From: Qipengyuania soli
GTDB taxonomy: Bacteria > Pseudomonadota > Alphaproteobacteria > Sphingomonadales > Sphingomonadaceae
Length of the DNA stretch: 64,000 bases
NCBI RefSeq assembly: GCF_015529805.1
Contig: NZ_CP064654.1
Location: 248,001-312,000, forward strand
Reading direction: 5' to 3'
Part shown: positions 17,987-26,932 of the stretch, one piece after another
Layout of the letters: every line of letters begins with the position of its first letter
Numbering within the stretch: position 1 is the first letter of the stretch
Program-made: the position numbers and the translations under genes
The notes under the pieces: generated by a model
What the model was told of the DNA's origin: nothing
Database searches by the model: none
What the model saw: the letters and a program-made list of their open reading frames with translations, nothing else

Positions 17987-19798
17987 TCACAGTCCTGCCA
18001 TGGCCAGCATGGCCGACGCCCCCCGCTCGGCCCCGTCCGCGCCGAGGCGGAACATGGCAAAGAGTTCGCGGCCCATGCCGGTGTCGGGTGCCGGTTCGCT
18101 CGCCGCTTCGCGCGCGTCGAGGTCGGCATCGGTCGAAAGCGTGCCGGTGACGGCGCACAGCCGCACCATATCGCCGTCGCGCAGCTTGCTGAGTGGCCCG
18201 CCACCGAGTGCTTCGGGCGTGCAGTGGATCGCTGCCGGAACCTTGCCTGACGCGCCCGACATGCGCCCGTCGGTAACGAGCGCAACGCGGTAGCCGCGAT
18301 CCTGCAGCACGCCGAGTGCAGGGGTCAGCTTGTGCAGTTCGGGCATGCCGTTGGCGCGGGGTCCCTGGAAGCGGACGACGACGACCACGTCGCGGTCGAG
18401 TTCGCCGCGCCTGAAGGCCTCGTTGACCGAATGCTGGTCCTCGAACACGCGACACGGCGCCTCGATGGTCCAGCGTTCGCGATCGACAGCAGAGGACTTG
18501 AAGCAGGCGCGACCGAGATTGCCTTCGACTAGGCGCATGCCGCCATCCGGCTGGAAGGGGTCGGAGGCCGGACGGAGCATTTCCGCATCGCCGCTGGGGC
18601 CGGGATCGCGCCAGGTCAGCGCTTCGCCGTCCATGCCGGGTTCCCTGGAATAGGCCTCGAACCCGCCCCCCCAGATCGTCAGGATGTCGGCATGTGCCAA
18701 TCCTTCGTCGAGGAGCGTGCCGATGACATAGCCCATGCCGCCCGCATCGTGGAAATGGTTCACGTCGCCCGATCCGTTGGGATAGACCCGCGCGACCAGC
18801 GGGACCGCGCTGGAAAGCTCGGCGAGGTCGGTCCAGTCGAAGGCGATGCCCGCCGCGCGTGCCATGGCGGGAATGTGGATCGCATGGTTGGTCGACCCGC
18901 CGGTAGCGAGGAGGCCAATGGCGGCGTTCACGATCGCCTTCTCGTCGACCACGCGACCGAGGGGACGGAAGTCGCCATCCTTGCCCATCTCGGCGAGGCG
19001 ATGGGTGGCCTTGCGGCTCAGTTCCTGCCGCAGCTTTGCGCCCGGCGGCACGAAGGCCGCACCGGGAACGTGAAGACCCATCATCTCCATCATCATCTGG
19101 TTGGAGTTTGCCGTGCCGTAGAAGGTGCAGGTGCCGGGCGAGTGGTAGCTGCCCATCTCGCTCGCCAGCAGCTCCTCGCGGCTCGCCTTGCCCTCGGCAT
19201 AAAGCTGGCGGACGCGCTGCTTTTCCTTGTTCGAGATGCCTGTGCCCATGGGCCCCGAAGGCACGAAGATCGCCGGCAGGTGGCCGAAGCGCAGCGCGCC
19301 CATGAGGAGGCCCGGGACGATCTTGTCGCAAATGCCGAGCAGGGCGATCCCGTCGAACATGGCATGACTCAGCGCAACCACGGTCGAGAGCGCAATGGCA
19401 TCGCGGCTGAACAGCGACAGCTCCATGCCGTCCTGCCCCTGCGTCACGCCGTCACACATGGCCGGAGTGCCGCCAGCGACCTGCACCGTCGCGCCGACTT
19501 CGCGCGCCCAGATCTTCATCCGCTCGGGATAGCGGTAATACGGCTGGTGGGCCGAAAGCATGTCGTTGTAGGCGGTCACGACGCCAAGGTTGGGACCGCG
19601 CGCCGCGCGGATTGCTTCCTGGTCTTCCTCGGCCCCGGCAAAGGCATGGGCGAGGTTCGAGCAGGACAGCGAGTGGCGGTTGACCTGGTTGCCGGCCTCG
19701 CGCTCCATCAGTTCCAGATAGTCGCCGCGCGACTTGCGCGAGTTCTCGATCACCCGCTGGGTGACGCGATGGACAGTATCGTTCAGTGGCTTACTCAT
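17987..19798 (-). CDS. edd: 6-phosphogluconate dehydratase
   Basis: Dehydrates 6-phosphogluconate to KDPG, the committed Entner-Doudoroff step. It is an IlvD/Edd-family iron-sulphur enzyme; cysteines in GICDKIVPG and GTCTFYGTANSNQ and the block GGTPAMCDGVTQGQDGME fit cluster and substrate binding. Length (603) is typical. Its ATG overlaps the zwf 3' end by eight bases and the glk start follows directly. A long open frame on the other strand across edd is a high-GC shadow. Confidence 0.97.
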   Translation of the reverse strand: MSKPLNDTVHRVTQRVIENSRKSRGDYLELMEREAGNQVNRHSLSCSNLAHAFAGAEEDQEAIRAARGPNLGVVTAYNDMLSAHQPYYRYPERMKIWAREVGATVQVAGGTPAMCDGVTQGQDGMELSLFSRDAIALSTVVALSHAMFDGIALLGICDKIVPGLLMGALRFGHLPAIFVPSGPMGTGISNKEKQRVRQLYAEGKASREELLASEMGSYHSPGTCTFYGTANSNQMMMEMMGLHVPGAAFVPPGAKLRQELSRKATHRLAEMGKDGDFRPLGRVVDEKAIVNAAIGLLATGGSTNHAIHIPAMARAAGIAFDWTDLAELSSAVPLVARVYPNGSGDVNHFHDAGGMGYVIGTLLDEGLAHADILTIWGGGFEAYSREPGMDGEALTWRDPGPSGDAEMLRPASDPFQPDGGMRLVEGNLGRACFKSSAVDRERWTIEAPCRVFEDQHSVNEAFRRGELDRDVVVVVRFQGPRANGMPELHKLTPALGVLQDRGYRVALVTDGRMSGASGKVPAAIHCTPEALGGGPLSKLRDGDMVRLCAVTGTLSTDADLDAREAASEPAPDTGMGRELFAMFRLGADGAERGASAMLAMAGL

Positions 19799-21233
19799 CG
19801 TGCCAGCTCACCCCGTCACGCTCTGCGAGAGCGATCGCCGCGCTTGGTCCCCAGCTGCCTGCGCCATAGGTCTTCGGCTTGATGTCGGCATCGACCCACA
19901 GCTTGCGAATGGCGTCGATCCATTCCCACTGCGCCTCCACCTCGTCACGGCGGACGAACAGCGTCTGGTCGCCTTCTACAAGGTCGAGCAGCAGGCGTTC
20001 GTAGGCAATGCGGCGGACCGCGCCCGAAAACGCATCGTCCATGGCGATGTCGAGCGGCACCGGGCGCAGGCGCAGGCCCTCGCGATCGAGGCCTGGCACC
20101 TTGGCCATCATGGTCAGCTGGATGTTCTCTTCGGGCTGGATTCCGATGACGAGGCGGTTCGGCTGGGTGGTCGCCCCGCGACCTTCGAAGATCGAGTGCG
20201 GGATGCAGCGGAACTGGACCACGATCTCGGTCACGCGTTCGGGCAGGCGCTTGCCGGTGCGCATGTAGAAGGGAACGCCCTTCCAGCGCCAGTTGTCGAC
20301 ATGCGCCTTGATCGCGACGAAGGTTTCGGTGTCGCTGTCCTTGCCCAGTTCCTCGTCGTAGCCCGGTACGGCGGCGCCGTTGACCGCGCCTGCTCGATAC
20401 TGGCCGGTGACGGTCTCGTCGCGTCCGACCGGGCGCAAGGCGCGCAGCACCTTGACCTTCTCGTCGCGCACGGCCGTTGCATCGAAGCTTGTCGGCGGCT
20501 CCATCGCGACGAGCGCGAGCAGCTGAAGCATGTGGTTCTGGACCATGTCACGCAGCGCGCCGCTGTCGTCGTAATAGGCGACGCGGCTTTCGAGGCCCAC
20601 GGTCTCGGCGACGGTGATCTGGACGTGGTCGATGTAACGCGCGTTCCACACCGGCTCGAACAGGAGGTTGGCAAAGCGTAGGGCGAGGAGGTTCTGAACC
20701 GTTTCCTTCCCGAGATAGTGATCGATCCGGAAGATCCGGTCCTCGGGGAAGGCGCGGGCGACCGCGTCGTTGATCTCGCAGCTGCTGCCTAGGTCGGTGC
20801 CGAGCGGCTTTTCGAGCCCGATGCGGACGTTGCCTTCGGTCAGCCCCGCGTGCTGCAATCCGGAAATCGTTGCTTCGAAGAGGCTCGGTGCGGTCGAAAG
20901 GAATATGGCGAGGCCGTTGCCATAGTCGCCGATTTCCTTCGCCAGCTCGTCATACCCTTCGACGGTCGTTGCATCGACGGGCACGTAGTGCAGGCGGCCG
21001 AGGAAGTGATCGACGCCCGTCCGGCGGTTTTCGGGGAGATATTTCTCCAGCGCTTCGCGCGCGAAGTTGCGATAGGCCTGGGTCGAAAGGTCCGATCGGG
21101 CGGTGCCGACGATCTTCAGATCTTCGGCAAGGAGGCCGTCGGCGTCGAGTGCACAGAGCGATGGCAGCAGCATACGCTGCGCCAGGTCGCCGGTCGCGCC
21201 GAAGAGCAGCAGTCGGTCCGCGGTGAAGCTCAT
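19791..21233 (-). CDS. zwf: Glucose-6-phosphate 1-dehydrogenase
   Basis: Oxidises glucose-6-phosphate to 6-phosphogluconolactone with NAD(P). The nucleotide motif FGATGDLAQR is at residues 11-20 and the substrate signature RIDHYLGKE is present; 480 residues is normal. First gene of the operon zwf-edd-glk-eda with eight bases overlapping edd. No 6-phosphogluconolactonase (pgl) gene lies in the operon or window, so that step must be encoded elsewhere or occur spontaneously. Confidence 0.97.
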   Translation of the reverse strand: MSFTADRLLLFGATGDLAQRMLLPSLCALDADGLLAEDLKIVGTARSDLSTQAYRNFAREALEKYLPENRRTGVDHFLGRLHYVPVDATTVEGYDELAKEIGDYGNGLAIFLSTAPSLFEATISGLQHAGLTEGNVRIGLEKPLGTDLGSSCEINDAVARAFPEDRIFRIDHYLGKETVQNLLALRFANLLFEPVWNARYIDHVQITVAETVGLESRVAYYDDSGALRDMVQNHMLQLLALVAMEPPTSFDATAVRDEKVKVLRALRPVGRDETVTGQYRAGAVNGAAVPGYDEELGKDSDTETFVAIKAHVDNWRWKGVPFYMRTGKRLPERVTEIVVQFRCIPHSIFEGRGATTQPNRLVIGIQPEENIQLTMMAKVPGLDREGLRLRPVPLDIAMDDAFSGAVRRIAYERLLLDLVEGDQTLFVRRDEVEAQWEWIDAIRKLWVDADIKPKTYGAGSWGPSAAIALAERDGVSWHDE

Positions 21234-21320
21234 GCGAAATGCCCTGCAGTCATGGTTCTCCCTCTCTCCTGCGTCAGGCGGTTACCAGCGCAGGCGACAC
21301 CATGCCAGTGGGCTGCATTC

Positions 21321-22118
21321 CTATTCTTGCACCACCGACACCCGGCTCGACCGGAAATTGCTTGGCCCGAAGCTGGTGAGGAAGCTGACGTCGGCCGCGT
21401 CGCGTCCCACGCCGATCTTCACGATATCTTCCGGCGTGGCCATGCCCGTTGCGTCAACCAGCTGCCAGGTGCCGCCATCCCTGGTGTTCGGGTCTTCGAG
21501 GAAGACTTCGGCCACGGCGTGGAAATCGGGCGGGGTAACGCCGGGCGAATAACAGGCGACGTAACGTGCCGGGATGGTGCTGGCGCGGGCGAGAGAAATG
21601 AGCACGTGGGCATAGTCGCGGCAGATGCCCTGTCGCTGGACAAAGCTGTCGACCGCGCCGGTGTCCGGGCCGGAGCTTCCGGGGACGTAGGAGAGGTTCT
21701 GCGCGATCCAGTCGCGGATCGCGGCGATCCGTGCACCGCCCTGAGTGTCGCCGAACTCGGCCTCGACGAAGGGCTGGAACTGGTCTGCCGGGCAATAGCG
21801 GCTGTCGAACAGATACTGCACCGCCTCTCCGGGCATGTCGTGCGGAGCGAGCATTTCCAGCGACGGGAGCGGAGCGATCATCCGCTGCACTTCAGCCCGG
21901 GCGCTGTAGCTTACATCGAAGTCGCCTTCCGCCCTGATCCAGATTCGCTCGCCGATATCGTCCTGTGCCGGAACGCGTGCGCAATGTTCCGAAGCGGAGA
22001 GCGTGGTTTTGGGGTTGATGATCTTCTGTTCTGGAAGCGAGGCGGCCTCGAACTGCAGCAACACATCGGTCGGCTGGTCGAGCGAAAAGGAAAAGCTGGC
22101 TTCGATGAGGAGCGACAT
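21321..22118 (-). CDS. Transglutaminase-like cysteine peptidase-fold protein
   Basis: A 265-residue cytoplasmic protein with an N-terminal beta-rich domain (bacterial transglutaminase N-like, about residues 1-85) and a transglutaminase-like core with an intact triad: Cys166 in GICRDYAH, His200 in DFHAVAEVF and Asp222 in LVDATG. No signal peptide is seen. Members act as proteases or amide hydrolases; the substrate is unknown. It lies downstream of the EAL gene and the 12-codon ORF on the same strand, behind a hairpin terminator candidate. Confidence 0.88.
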   Translation of the reverse strand: MSLLIEASFSFSLDQPTDVLLQFEAASLPEQKIINPKTTLSASEHCARVPAQDDIGERIWIRAEGDFDVSYSARAEVQRMIAPLPSLEMLAPHDMPGEAVQYLFDSRYCPADQFQPFVEAEFGDTQGGARIAAIRDWIAQNLSYVPGSSGPDTGAVDSFVQRQGICRDYAHVLISLARASTIPARYVACYSPGVTPPDFHAVAEVFLEDPNTRDGGTWQLVDATGMATPEDIVKIGVGRDAADVSFLTSFGPSNFRSSRVSVVQE

Positions 22119-22212
22119 ATGACCTTGGAACGCAGGAACTGCGCGCTTGTTTCGTCGAATTTCCCGACTTCATCTCCGATCGGGAAAAGCAAGTCGAACC
22201 CCGAAACGAGAA

Positions 22213-22232
22213 AGGGCCCCGTGAGGGGCCCT
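22213..22232 (-). terminator. GC-rich hairpin after the 12-codon ORF
   Basis: A perfect eight-base-pair stem (AGGGGCCC-type arms, read leftward AGGGCCCC / GGGGCCCT) closes on a four-base loop and is followed on the minus strand by TTTCTCGTTTC. It lies 28 bases past the stop of the 12-codon ORF and 94 bases before the transglutaminase start. The T-run is interrupted, so termination may be partial. Confidence 0.55.
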
Positions 22233-22260
22233 ATCGAAAACTGGTTGAAGATCGACGATC

Positions 22261-22299
22261 CTAGTCGTCGCTGAAGAACCAACGCCAAATACGGAACAT
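22261..22299 (-). CDS. Candidate 12-residue micropeptide MFRIWRWFFSDD
   Basis: A 13-codon frame (ATG 22299, TAG at 22261) encoding MFRIWRWFFSDD, too short for normal gene finders. Its Shine-Dalgarno AGGAGG is perfect and ideally placed (five bases before ATG), much stronger than most in the window. The peptide has an aromatic, cationic front and an acidic end, suited to the membrane surface. It lies 59 bases past the EAL gene stop and before a hairpin. It could be a real micropeptide or a leader peptide acting in cis; two Trp and three Phe codons leave attenuation open. I do not know a described homologue. Confidence 0.55.
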   Translation of the reverse strand: MFRIWRWFFSDD

Positions 22300-22304
22300 A
22301 TGTA

Positions 22305-22341
22305 CCTCCTGTTTGATACAGGAGGGTTAATTCCATTAACC
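22305..22341 (-). promoter_or_regulatory. Tandem hairpins; the second holds the Shine-Dalgarno of the 12-codon ORF
   Basis: In the leftward RNA, GGUUAAU-GGA-AUUAACC forms a seven-base-pair hairpin (22341-22325), directly followed by CCUCCUGU-AUCAA-ACAGGAGG, a perfect eight-base-pair hairpin (22325-22305). The 3' arm of the second is the Shine-Dalgarno of the 12-codon ORF, and its 5' arm is an anti-Shine-Dalgarno. Translation would be shut when folded. The first palindrome could alternatively be a protein operator. Confidence 0.6.
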
Positions 22342-22358
22342 ATGGTTGTTTGTAAAGT

Positions 22359-24722
22359 CTAAACCATGTTCGCTTTTCGCGCTTCTTCTCGGTTCTCGTT
22401 GAATTCCAGCAACTTAGACAGGGAAATCGGGCGACTGAAAACATAACCCTGAAGCTCGTCACAGCCGATTTCGTTAAGGATTTCCACCTCTTCGGGCGTT
22501 TCGACGCCTTCCGCAACGATGGTGATTCGCGCTTCACGGCCCATGGCGACGAGGCTCGAGACGATGGCCCGCGCCTTGGGGTCCTTCAGCATGTTGCTGA
22601 CGAACAGGCGGTCGATCTTGAGCTCGTCGAAGGGCAGGGCGAAGAAGGTCTCGAAGTTCGCTGCACCCATCCCGAAATCGTCGATCGACACGTTGAGGCC
22701 CAATGCCCGGAGTTCGGATAGAATGGCCGCAGCGGTCGAAAGATCGGCGATGCGGGAGGTTTCGGTAACTTCCAGGACAAGGAATCGCGGATCGAAGCGC
22801 GTCGCCTGGAGGATGTTGCGGACGATACCGACGATGCGCATGTCGCCAAGCAATGTCGCGGAGATGTTGACCGACATCTTGATCATCGTCCCGCGGAAAT
22901 GGAGCAGCTGTCCTGCCGAGCACGCCGACTGGAGGACGTAGCGGGTCAGGTGCTCCATGCGCCCGGCCTTCTCGCACTGTTGGACGAAGTGAAGCGGTTC
23001 GATGAAGCCGCGAGCAGGGTCGTGCCAGCGGACCAGGGCCTCGACCCCGGCGATCGATCCGCTCGCACGGTCGATCTTAGGCTGGTAGAGGCAATAGATC
23101 TCGCCCGCTTCCATCGCGGCATCGATGCGGGCGCGCAGCGAGATGTCCCACAGCATGTCCGAATGCGATGCGCTTTCGGCGATACGGATGGGCTCCAGCG
23201 CTTCGTTGGTCTCTTCCACGGCTGCGGTGGCAGCCGGCACCCGATTGATCGGATCGCCTTCGATAGCGACTGCGCCGAACGTGATGCCAACGTCGACCGA
23301 GTTGCCGCCGACATTCACCGGTGAGGCGAAGATGGCGCGCAGTCCGGACAGGTGCTCTTGGAGCGCGTCCGCGTTCTCGATAGGGGAATGCCATGCGAGG
23401 TAATGGCTGTCACTGAAGATGGCGAGGTTGGGATCTGCAGCACGAAATCGATCGACTAGCTTGAGCAGGTATTTGCTCCGGTCCTCGACCTTCAGCGTCT
23501 TCAGGATGTGCTCGTAATTGTGGACCTTGGCCACGACCACGAAGCCACTGCTGGTCCCAAGACGAATCAGACGTGCTTCCAGCGCCTTGAGGGTGGGCAG
23601 GCCGGTATCCTGGTTGAAGTGTGCCACGCGGCGCTTCCAGCGGGTCCACAGGCGATAGGATGCGTACACACCCAGCAAGCCGAGTGCATAGGAAGATTCC
23701 ATGCGGATGCCGATGCGGGCCGCGACGATCAGGCTGGCAAAGAAGGTGACGACCAGCGCCGTATAGCCGATCCACCTGCGCTTGCGCGTCCGACCCAGCA
23801 AGATGACAAGTGCAAGCGCGAGGGCACAAAATAGCATTGATGGAACCGGCCCCAGATAACTCAGGCGGTTCGCCTTTAGGGATTCTGCGGCATAGATTTC
23901 GACATAGCTGGCCGGCGCATTGCTGCTGTTGGGAATGCGCAGGCTCGATCCGGCATTCTGACGGTCATAGCCGATGACAACGCTCTTGCCTGCCAGATCG
24001 ATATCATCGCGCAACTTCCCGCCGAGTGTCACGAGATCGCTCATCGGCAGGGAATCGATTTCCTTGCTGCCGAAGCCATAGTCGATCTGGAATCGTGAAG
24101 CTGCCGCATTGCGCGCACCGCCGAGTGCCGCGCCCAGCGTGGTCATCTTTTTGCCACCGATGACGATGGCAAAGTCGGACACCCACCTGACGTCGAAGAG
24201 GTCGGAGTTCTGCTTGTCCGAAATTACCCGCGTGGCCTGTCGGGCAAGTTCCGGGACCGTCCGCTCGATCTTCTGCTTGCCTTGCGCATCATGGAACAGC
24301 TGGTCCACCACGACTACTCGTGGGCCCAGCAGGCCAATGGCCTCGGAAAGAGGTTCGTCGAATGCGGGTGACGACTCTTCTTCGAAGGCGATGTCGATAT
24401 AGACCTTGCCGACACCGCGCCGGTCGAGTTCGCGCAAGGCGTTGGCCAATCGCACGCGGCGATGACCGAAGACCGGATCATTGATTGGCTCGTCGACGCT
24501 GACGAAGACAATGTCGCCCGAAGGTTTGTGACCCGCGATCTTGGACTGGAACAGCCAGATGAACTGGTCGACCGGTTCGAGGAGGAAAACCGCGGTCATC
24601 ACCAAGGTGATGCCCACAGCCCAGAGGACGTGGCGCAGCCGTTCCTTCACGCGCGCGCCGAAGCGGCCGTCTGACGGGACGGCAGCCCTATCGAGGGCAG
24701 AAAGGGCGCTCTTCTGGCTCAT
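22359..24722 (-). CDS. CHASE2 - degenerate GGDEF - EAL protein (c-di-GMP phosphodiesterase)
   Basis: A 787-residue inner-membrane signalling protein. One membrane segment (about 31-49) precedes an extracytoplasmic CHASE2 sensor (about 55-290); three more segments follow, then a GGDEF-like domain whose signature has decayed (SDSHYLAW in its place) and an EAL domain (about 530-775). The EAL catalytic set looks intact: EAL in GVEALVRWHDP, the glutamate in LEVTET, DDFG, KIDRLF and AEGVET. It should therefore degrade c-di-GMP, with the GGDEF serving regulation. I chose ATG 24722; the 23 upstream residues in frame look non-coding. Confidence 0.9.
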   Translation of the reverse strand: MSQKSALSALDRAAVPSDGRFGARVKERLRHVLWAVGITLVMTAVFLLEPVDQFIWLFQSKIAGHKPSGDIVFVSVDEPINDPVFGHRRVRLANALRELDRRGVGKVYIDIAFEEESSPAFDEPLSEAIGLLGPRVVVVDQLFHDAQGKQKIERTVPELARQATRVISDKQNSDLFDVRWVSDFAIVIGGKKMTTLGAALGGARNAAASRFQIDYGFGSKEIDSLPMSDLVTLGGKLRDDIDLAGKSVVIGYDRQNAGSSLRIPNSSNAPASYVEIYAAESLKANRLSYLGPVPSMLFCALALALVILLGRTRKRRWIGYTALVVTFFASLIVAARIGIRMESSYALGLLGVYASYRLWTRWKRRVAHFNQDTGLPTLKALEARLIRLGTSSGFVVVAKVHNYEHILKTLKVEDRSKYLLKLVDRFRAADPNLAIFSDSHYLAWHSPIENADALQEHLSGLRAIFASPVNVGGNSVDVGITFGAVAIEGDPINRVPAATAAVEETNEALEPIRIAESASHSDMLWDISLRARIDAAMEAGEIYCLYQPKIDRASGSIAGVEALVRWHDPARGFIEPLHFVQQCEKAGRMEHLTRYVLQSACSAGQLLHFRGTMIKMSVNISATLLGDMRIVGIVRNILQATRFDPRFLVLEVTETSRIADLSTAAAILSELRALGLNVSIDDFGMGAANFETFFALPFDELKIDRLFVSNMLKDPKARAIVSSLVAMGREARITIVAEGVETPEEVEILNEIGCDELQGYVFSRPISLSKLLEFNENREEARKANMV

Positions 24723-24813
24723 TGCGCCCCTTATGGGGCCCTTAAGTTTAAGAAAGTTTTGATGCGGGCTGCGCAAAAGGTCGCAAGCCACCGCAGACTG
24801 CGGGTTGCGATGG

Positions 24814-24828
24814 TTAAATGCGGTTTAG
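24814..24828 (+). promoter_or_regulatory. CtrA-box-like site upstream of the CHASE2-EAL gene
   Basis: TTAA-N7-TTAG, one base off the TTAA-N7-TTAA core bound by CtrA in alphaproteobacteria. It lies 92 bases upstream of the EAL gene start, in the 256-base gap between rimO and that gene, which holds no other recognisable gene. A short degenerate motif can arise by chance, especially in this relatively AT-rich gap. Confidence 0.3.
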
Positions 24829-24978
24829 GAAATTAGGCTAAGGAAATTCGGCCCGAACCCTCGGGAACGCTCCCAAGCTACTCACCAAAACCTCGAATTT
24901 CCGCCACTTTAGGGCAGGTTTCGCGCGGCTTACGAATAAGGTTAACGGGTAAATCCGGTTGTCGCCCGCGTACAAGAA

Positions 24979-26352
24979 TCAGGCCGGAACGCCAAAAAGA
25001 TCGTGTGCGTCGCTTTCTTCGATCGAAACTGGCACGATATCGCCCTGCGAAAGCGAAGCCGGGACGTTGCGCAGATACACCGCGCCGTCGATCTCGGGAG
25101 CATCGGCCTGACTGCGACCGGTCGCACCGATGTCGCCATCTTCGTCGGGTTCGCCGATCTCGTCGATGATCACCGGAATGACCTTGCCGACCTTGGCGGC
25201 GAGCTTGGCGGCGCTGATCCGCTCGGTCACTTCCATGACGCGGGCGTAGCGCTCTTCCTTCACCGCTTCGGGGACCGGGTCGGGCAGGGCATTGGCCTGG
25301 GCACCCTCGACCGGCTCGAAACGGAAGGCACCGACGCGGTCCAGCTGGGCCTCTTCCAGCCAGTCGAGAAGATACTGGAAATCATTCTCGGTCTCGCCCG
25401 GGAAACCGACCACGAAGCTCGAGCGGATGGCGATGTCAGGGCAGATTTCGCGCCAGCTCTTGAGCCGTTCGAGCACCTTGGCCTCGTTGGCCGGGCGCTT
25501 CATGGCGCGCAACACGGACGGGCTGGCATGCTGGAAGGGGATGTCGAGATACGGCGTCAGCAGCCCCTCGGCCATCAGCGGGATCACCGCGTCGACATGG
25601 GGGTAGGGATAGACGTAGTGCAGCCGCGCCCAGGGCGGAGTACCCTCGGGCGTGCGCAACTGGCCCAGTTCGCGGGCTAGATCGGTCATGTGCGCGCGGA
25701 CGGGACGGTCCTTCCACATCCGCTCCTCGTGCCGGGTATCGACGCCGTAGGCCGAGGTATCCTGGCTGATGACGAGCAGTTCCCTGGTCCCAGCGGCCAC
25801 CAGCTTTTCCGCTTCGCGCAGCACGGCATCGACGCGACGGCTGGCGAGCTTTCCGCGAAGCTGCGGGATGATGCAGAAGGCGCATGAGTGATTGCAGCCC
25901 TCGGAAATCTTCAGGTAGCTGTAGTGGCGCGGGGTGAGCTTGACGTCGGGCTGCGGGATCAGGTCCACGAACGGTCCCTGCGATGGCGGGGCGACTTCAT
26001 GGACTGCCTCGACCACGTCCTCGTACTGGTGGGCGCCGGTGACGGCGAGCACTTGGGGGAAGCGGGCGCGGATGACATCCGCCTCTTCGCCCATGCAACC
26101 GGTGACGATGACGCGGCCGTTCTCGGCAATCGCCTCACCGATCGCTTCCAGGCTTTCTTCCTTGGCACTGTCGAGGAAGCCGCAGGTGTTGACCAGCACC
26201 ACGTCGGCACCGGCGTAGTCGGGGCTCATGGCATAGCCGTCCGCACGCAGGCGTGTGAGGATGCGTTCGGAATCCACCAGCGCCTTGGGGCAGCCGAGGG
26301 AAACCATCCCGACCTTCTTCTGGTCGGGGATCGAGGCGGGGGAAGTGGTCAT
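24979..26352 (-). CDS. rimO: Ribosomal protein S12 methylthiotransferase RimO
   Basis: Adds a methylthio group to the conserved aspartate of ribosomal protein S12. The N-terminal UPF0004 domain has cluster cysteines 21, 57 and 86; the radical-SAM motif CNHSCAFC gives Cys153, 157 and 160; a C-terminal TRAM domain closes the protein (457 residues). It is divergent from the 171-residue gene, with 63 bases between starts. Confidence 0.96.
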   Translation of the reverse strand: MTTSPASIPDQKKVGMVSLGCPKALVDSERILTRLRADGYAMSPDYAGADVVLVNTCGFLDSAKEESLEAIGEAIAENGRVIVTGCMGEEADVIRARFPQVLAVTGAHQYEDVVEAVHEVAPPSQGPFVDLIPQPDVKLTPRHYSYLKISEGCNHSCAFCIIPQLRGKLASRRVDAVLREAEKLVAAGTRELLVISQDTSAYGVDTRHEERMWKDRPVRAHMTDLARELGQLRTPEGTPPWARLHYVYPYPHVDAVIPLMAEGLLTPYLDIPFQHASPSVLRAMKRPANEAKVLERLKSWREICPDIAIRSSFVVGFPGETENDFQYLLDWLEEAQLDRVGAFRFEPVEGAQANALPDPVPEAVKEERYARVMEVTERISAAKLAAKVGKVIPVIIDEIGEPDEDGDIGATGRSQADAPEIDGAVYLRNVPASLSQGDIVPVSIEESDAHDLFGVPA

Positions 26353-26415
26353 GCGATTATCCGGATTTCGCGCGGCCCCCTACACGCGATTGACGCTTTG
26401 CGCTACCGCGAAGCG

Positions 26416-26931
26416 ATGCGCATCGTCCTGACCAAGGGGAGCACGTCCGATAACGTCGCCATCGAGCGCGACGACGGGTCACGTGCAGGCTTCGACTTTC
26501 CCAAGAAAGGCCCGGTTCCACACGACGCGTTCCATTTCTTCGTCGAACACGAACTGGGCATGGCGCACGGCTTCTGGGGCCTCGTTGCGTCGGGCATGGA
26601 CCCCGAAGCGGTCGGCGCCATGGCAGCCGAAGCGGGCCATGCCAGCGCCAAGCGGGCCCAGGTGCCGCACGACCACATTGTGGAACTGCTTCAGGCCGAA
26701 CGCCTCGTCGAGTGCTTCGAGGCGGAGAGTTGGAGTGGCGGCAGCGACGACGAGGGGATCATGGCAATGGCCGAGCCGGGTTGGGCAGCTTCGCACGTCC
26801 CGGTACCCGACGGCGTCCGTGACCGACTTGGCGCGATCCGCGAAGGCATCCGCGGCTTCTCCGAGCAATGGGACTTGGCGAAACCCGGCGATTCGCTATC
26901 CTTGGAGTGGATGCAACCAGGGGAGAGGTAG
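26416..26931 (+). CDS. Conserved hypothetical protein, 171 residues
   Basis: A soluble, acidic 171-residue protein with no signal or membrane segment and no domain I recognise. The front third contains a clustered PHDAFHFFVEHELGMAHGFW stretch rich in His and aromatic residues, the most likely conserved core and a possible metal site. I chose ATG 26416: the open frame extends upstream, but that part is antisense to rimO. The next gene (DUF1761) begins two bases after its stop, so they are in one transcript. Confidence 0.75.
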   Translation: MRIVLTKGSTSDNVAIERDDGSRAGFDFPKKGPVPHDAFHFFVEHELGMAHGFWGLVASGMDPEAVGAMAAEAGHASAKRAQVPHDHIVELLQAERLVECFEAESWSGGSDDEGIMAMAEPGWAASHVPVPDGVRDRLGAIREGIRGFSEQWDLAKPGDSLSLEWMQPGER

Positions 26932-26932
26932 C

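Noticed and set aside
17019..18293. 424-codon open frame antisense to glk and edd
   Set aside because: The sense strand has glucokinase and dehydratase motifs; the antisense product shows no domain.
22325..22341. GGTTAAT-TCC-ATTAACC as a CtrA box
   Set aside because: The two TTAA cores are five, not seven, bases apart, so it does not fit; it is better described as a palindrome or RNA hairpin.
25888..26415. Upstream extension of the 171-residue gene antisense to rimO
   Set aside because: The extension lies over rimO coding sequence; the protein-like region begins at ATG 26416.
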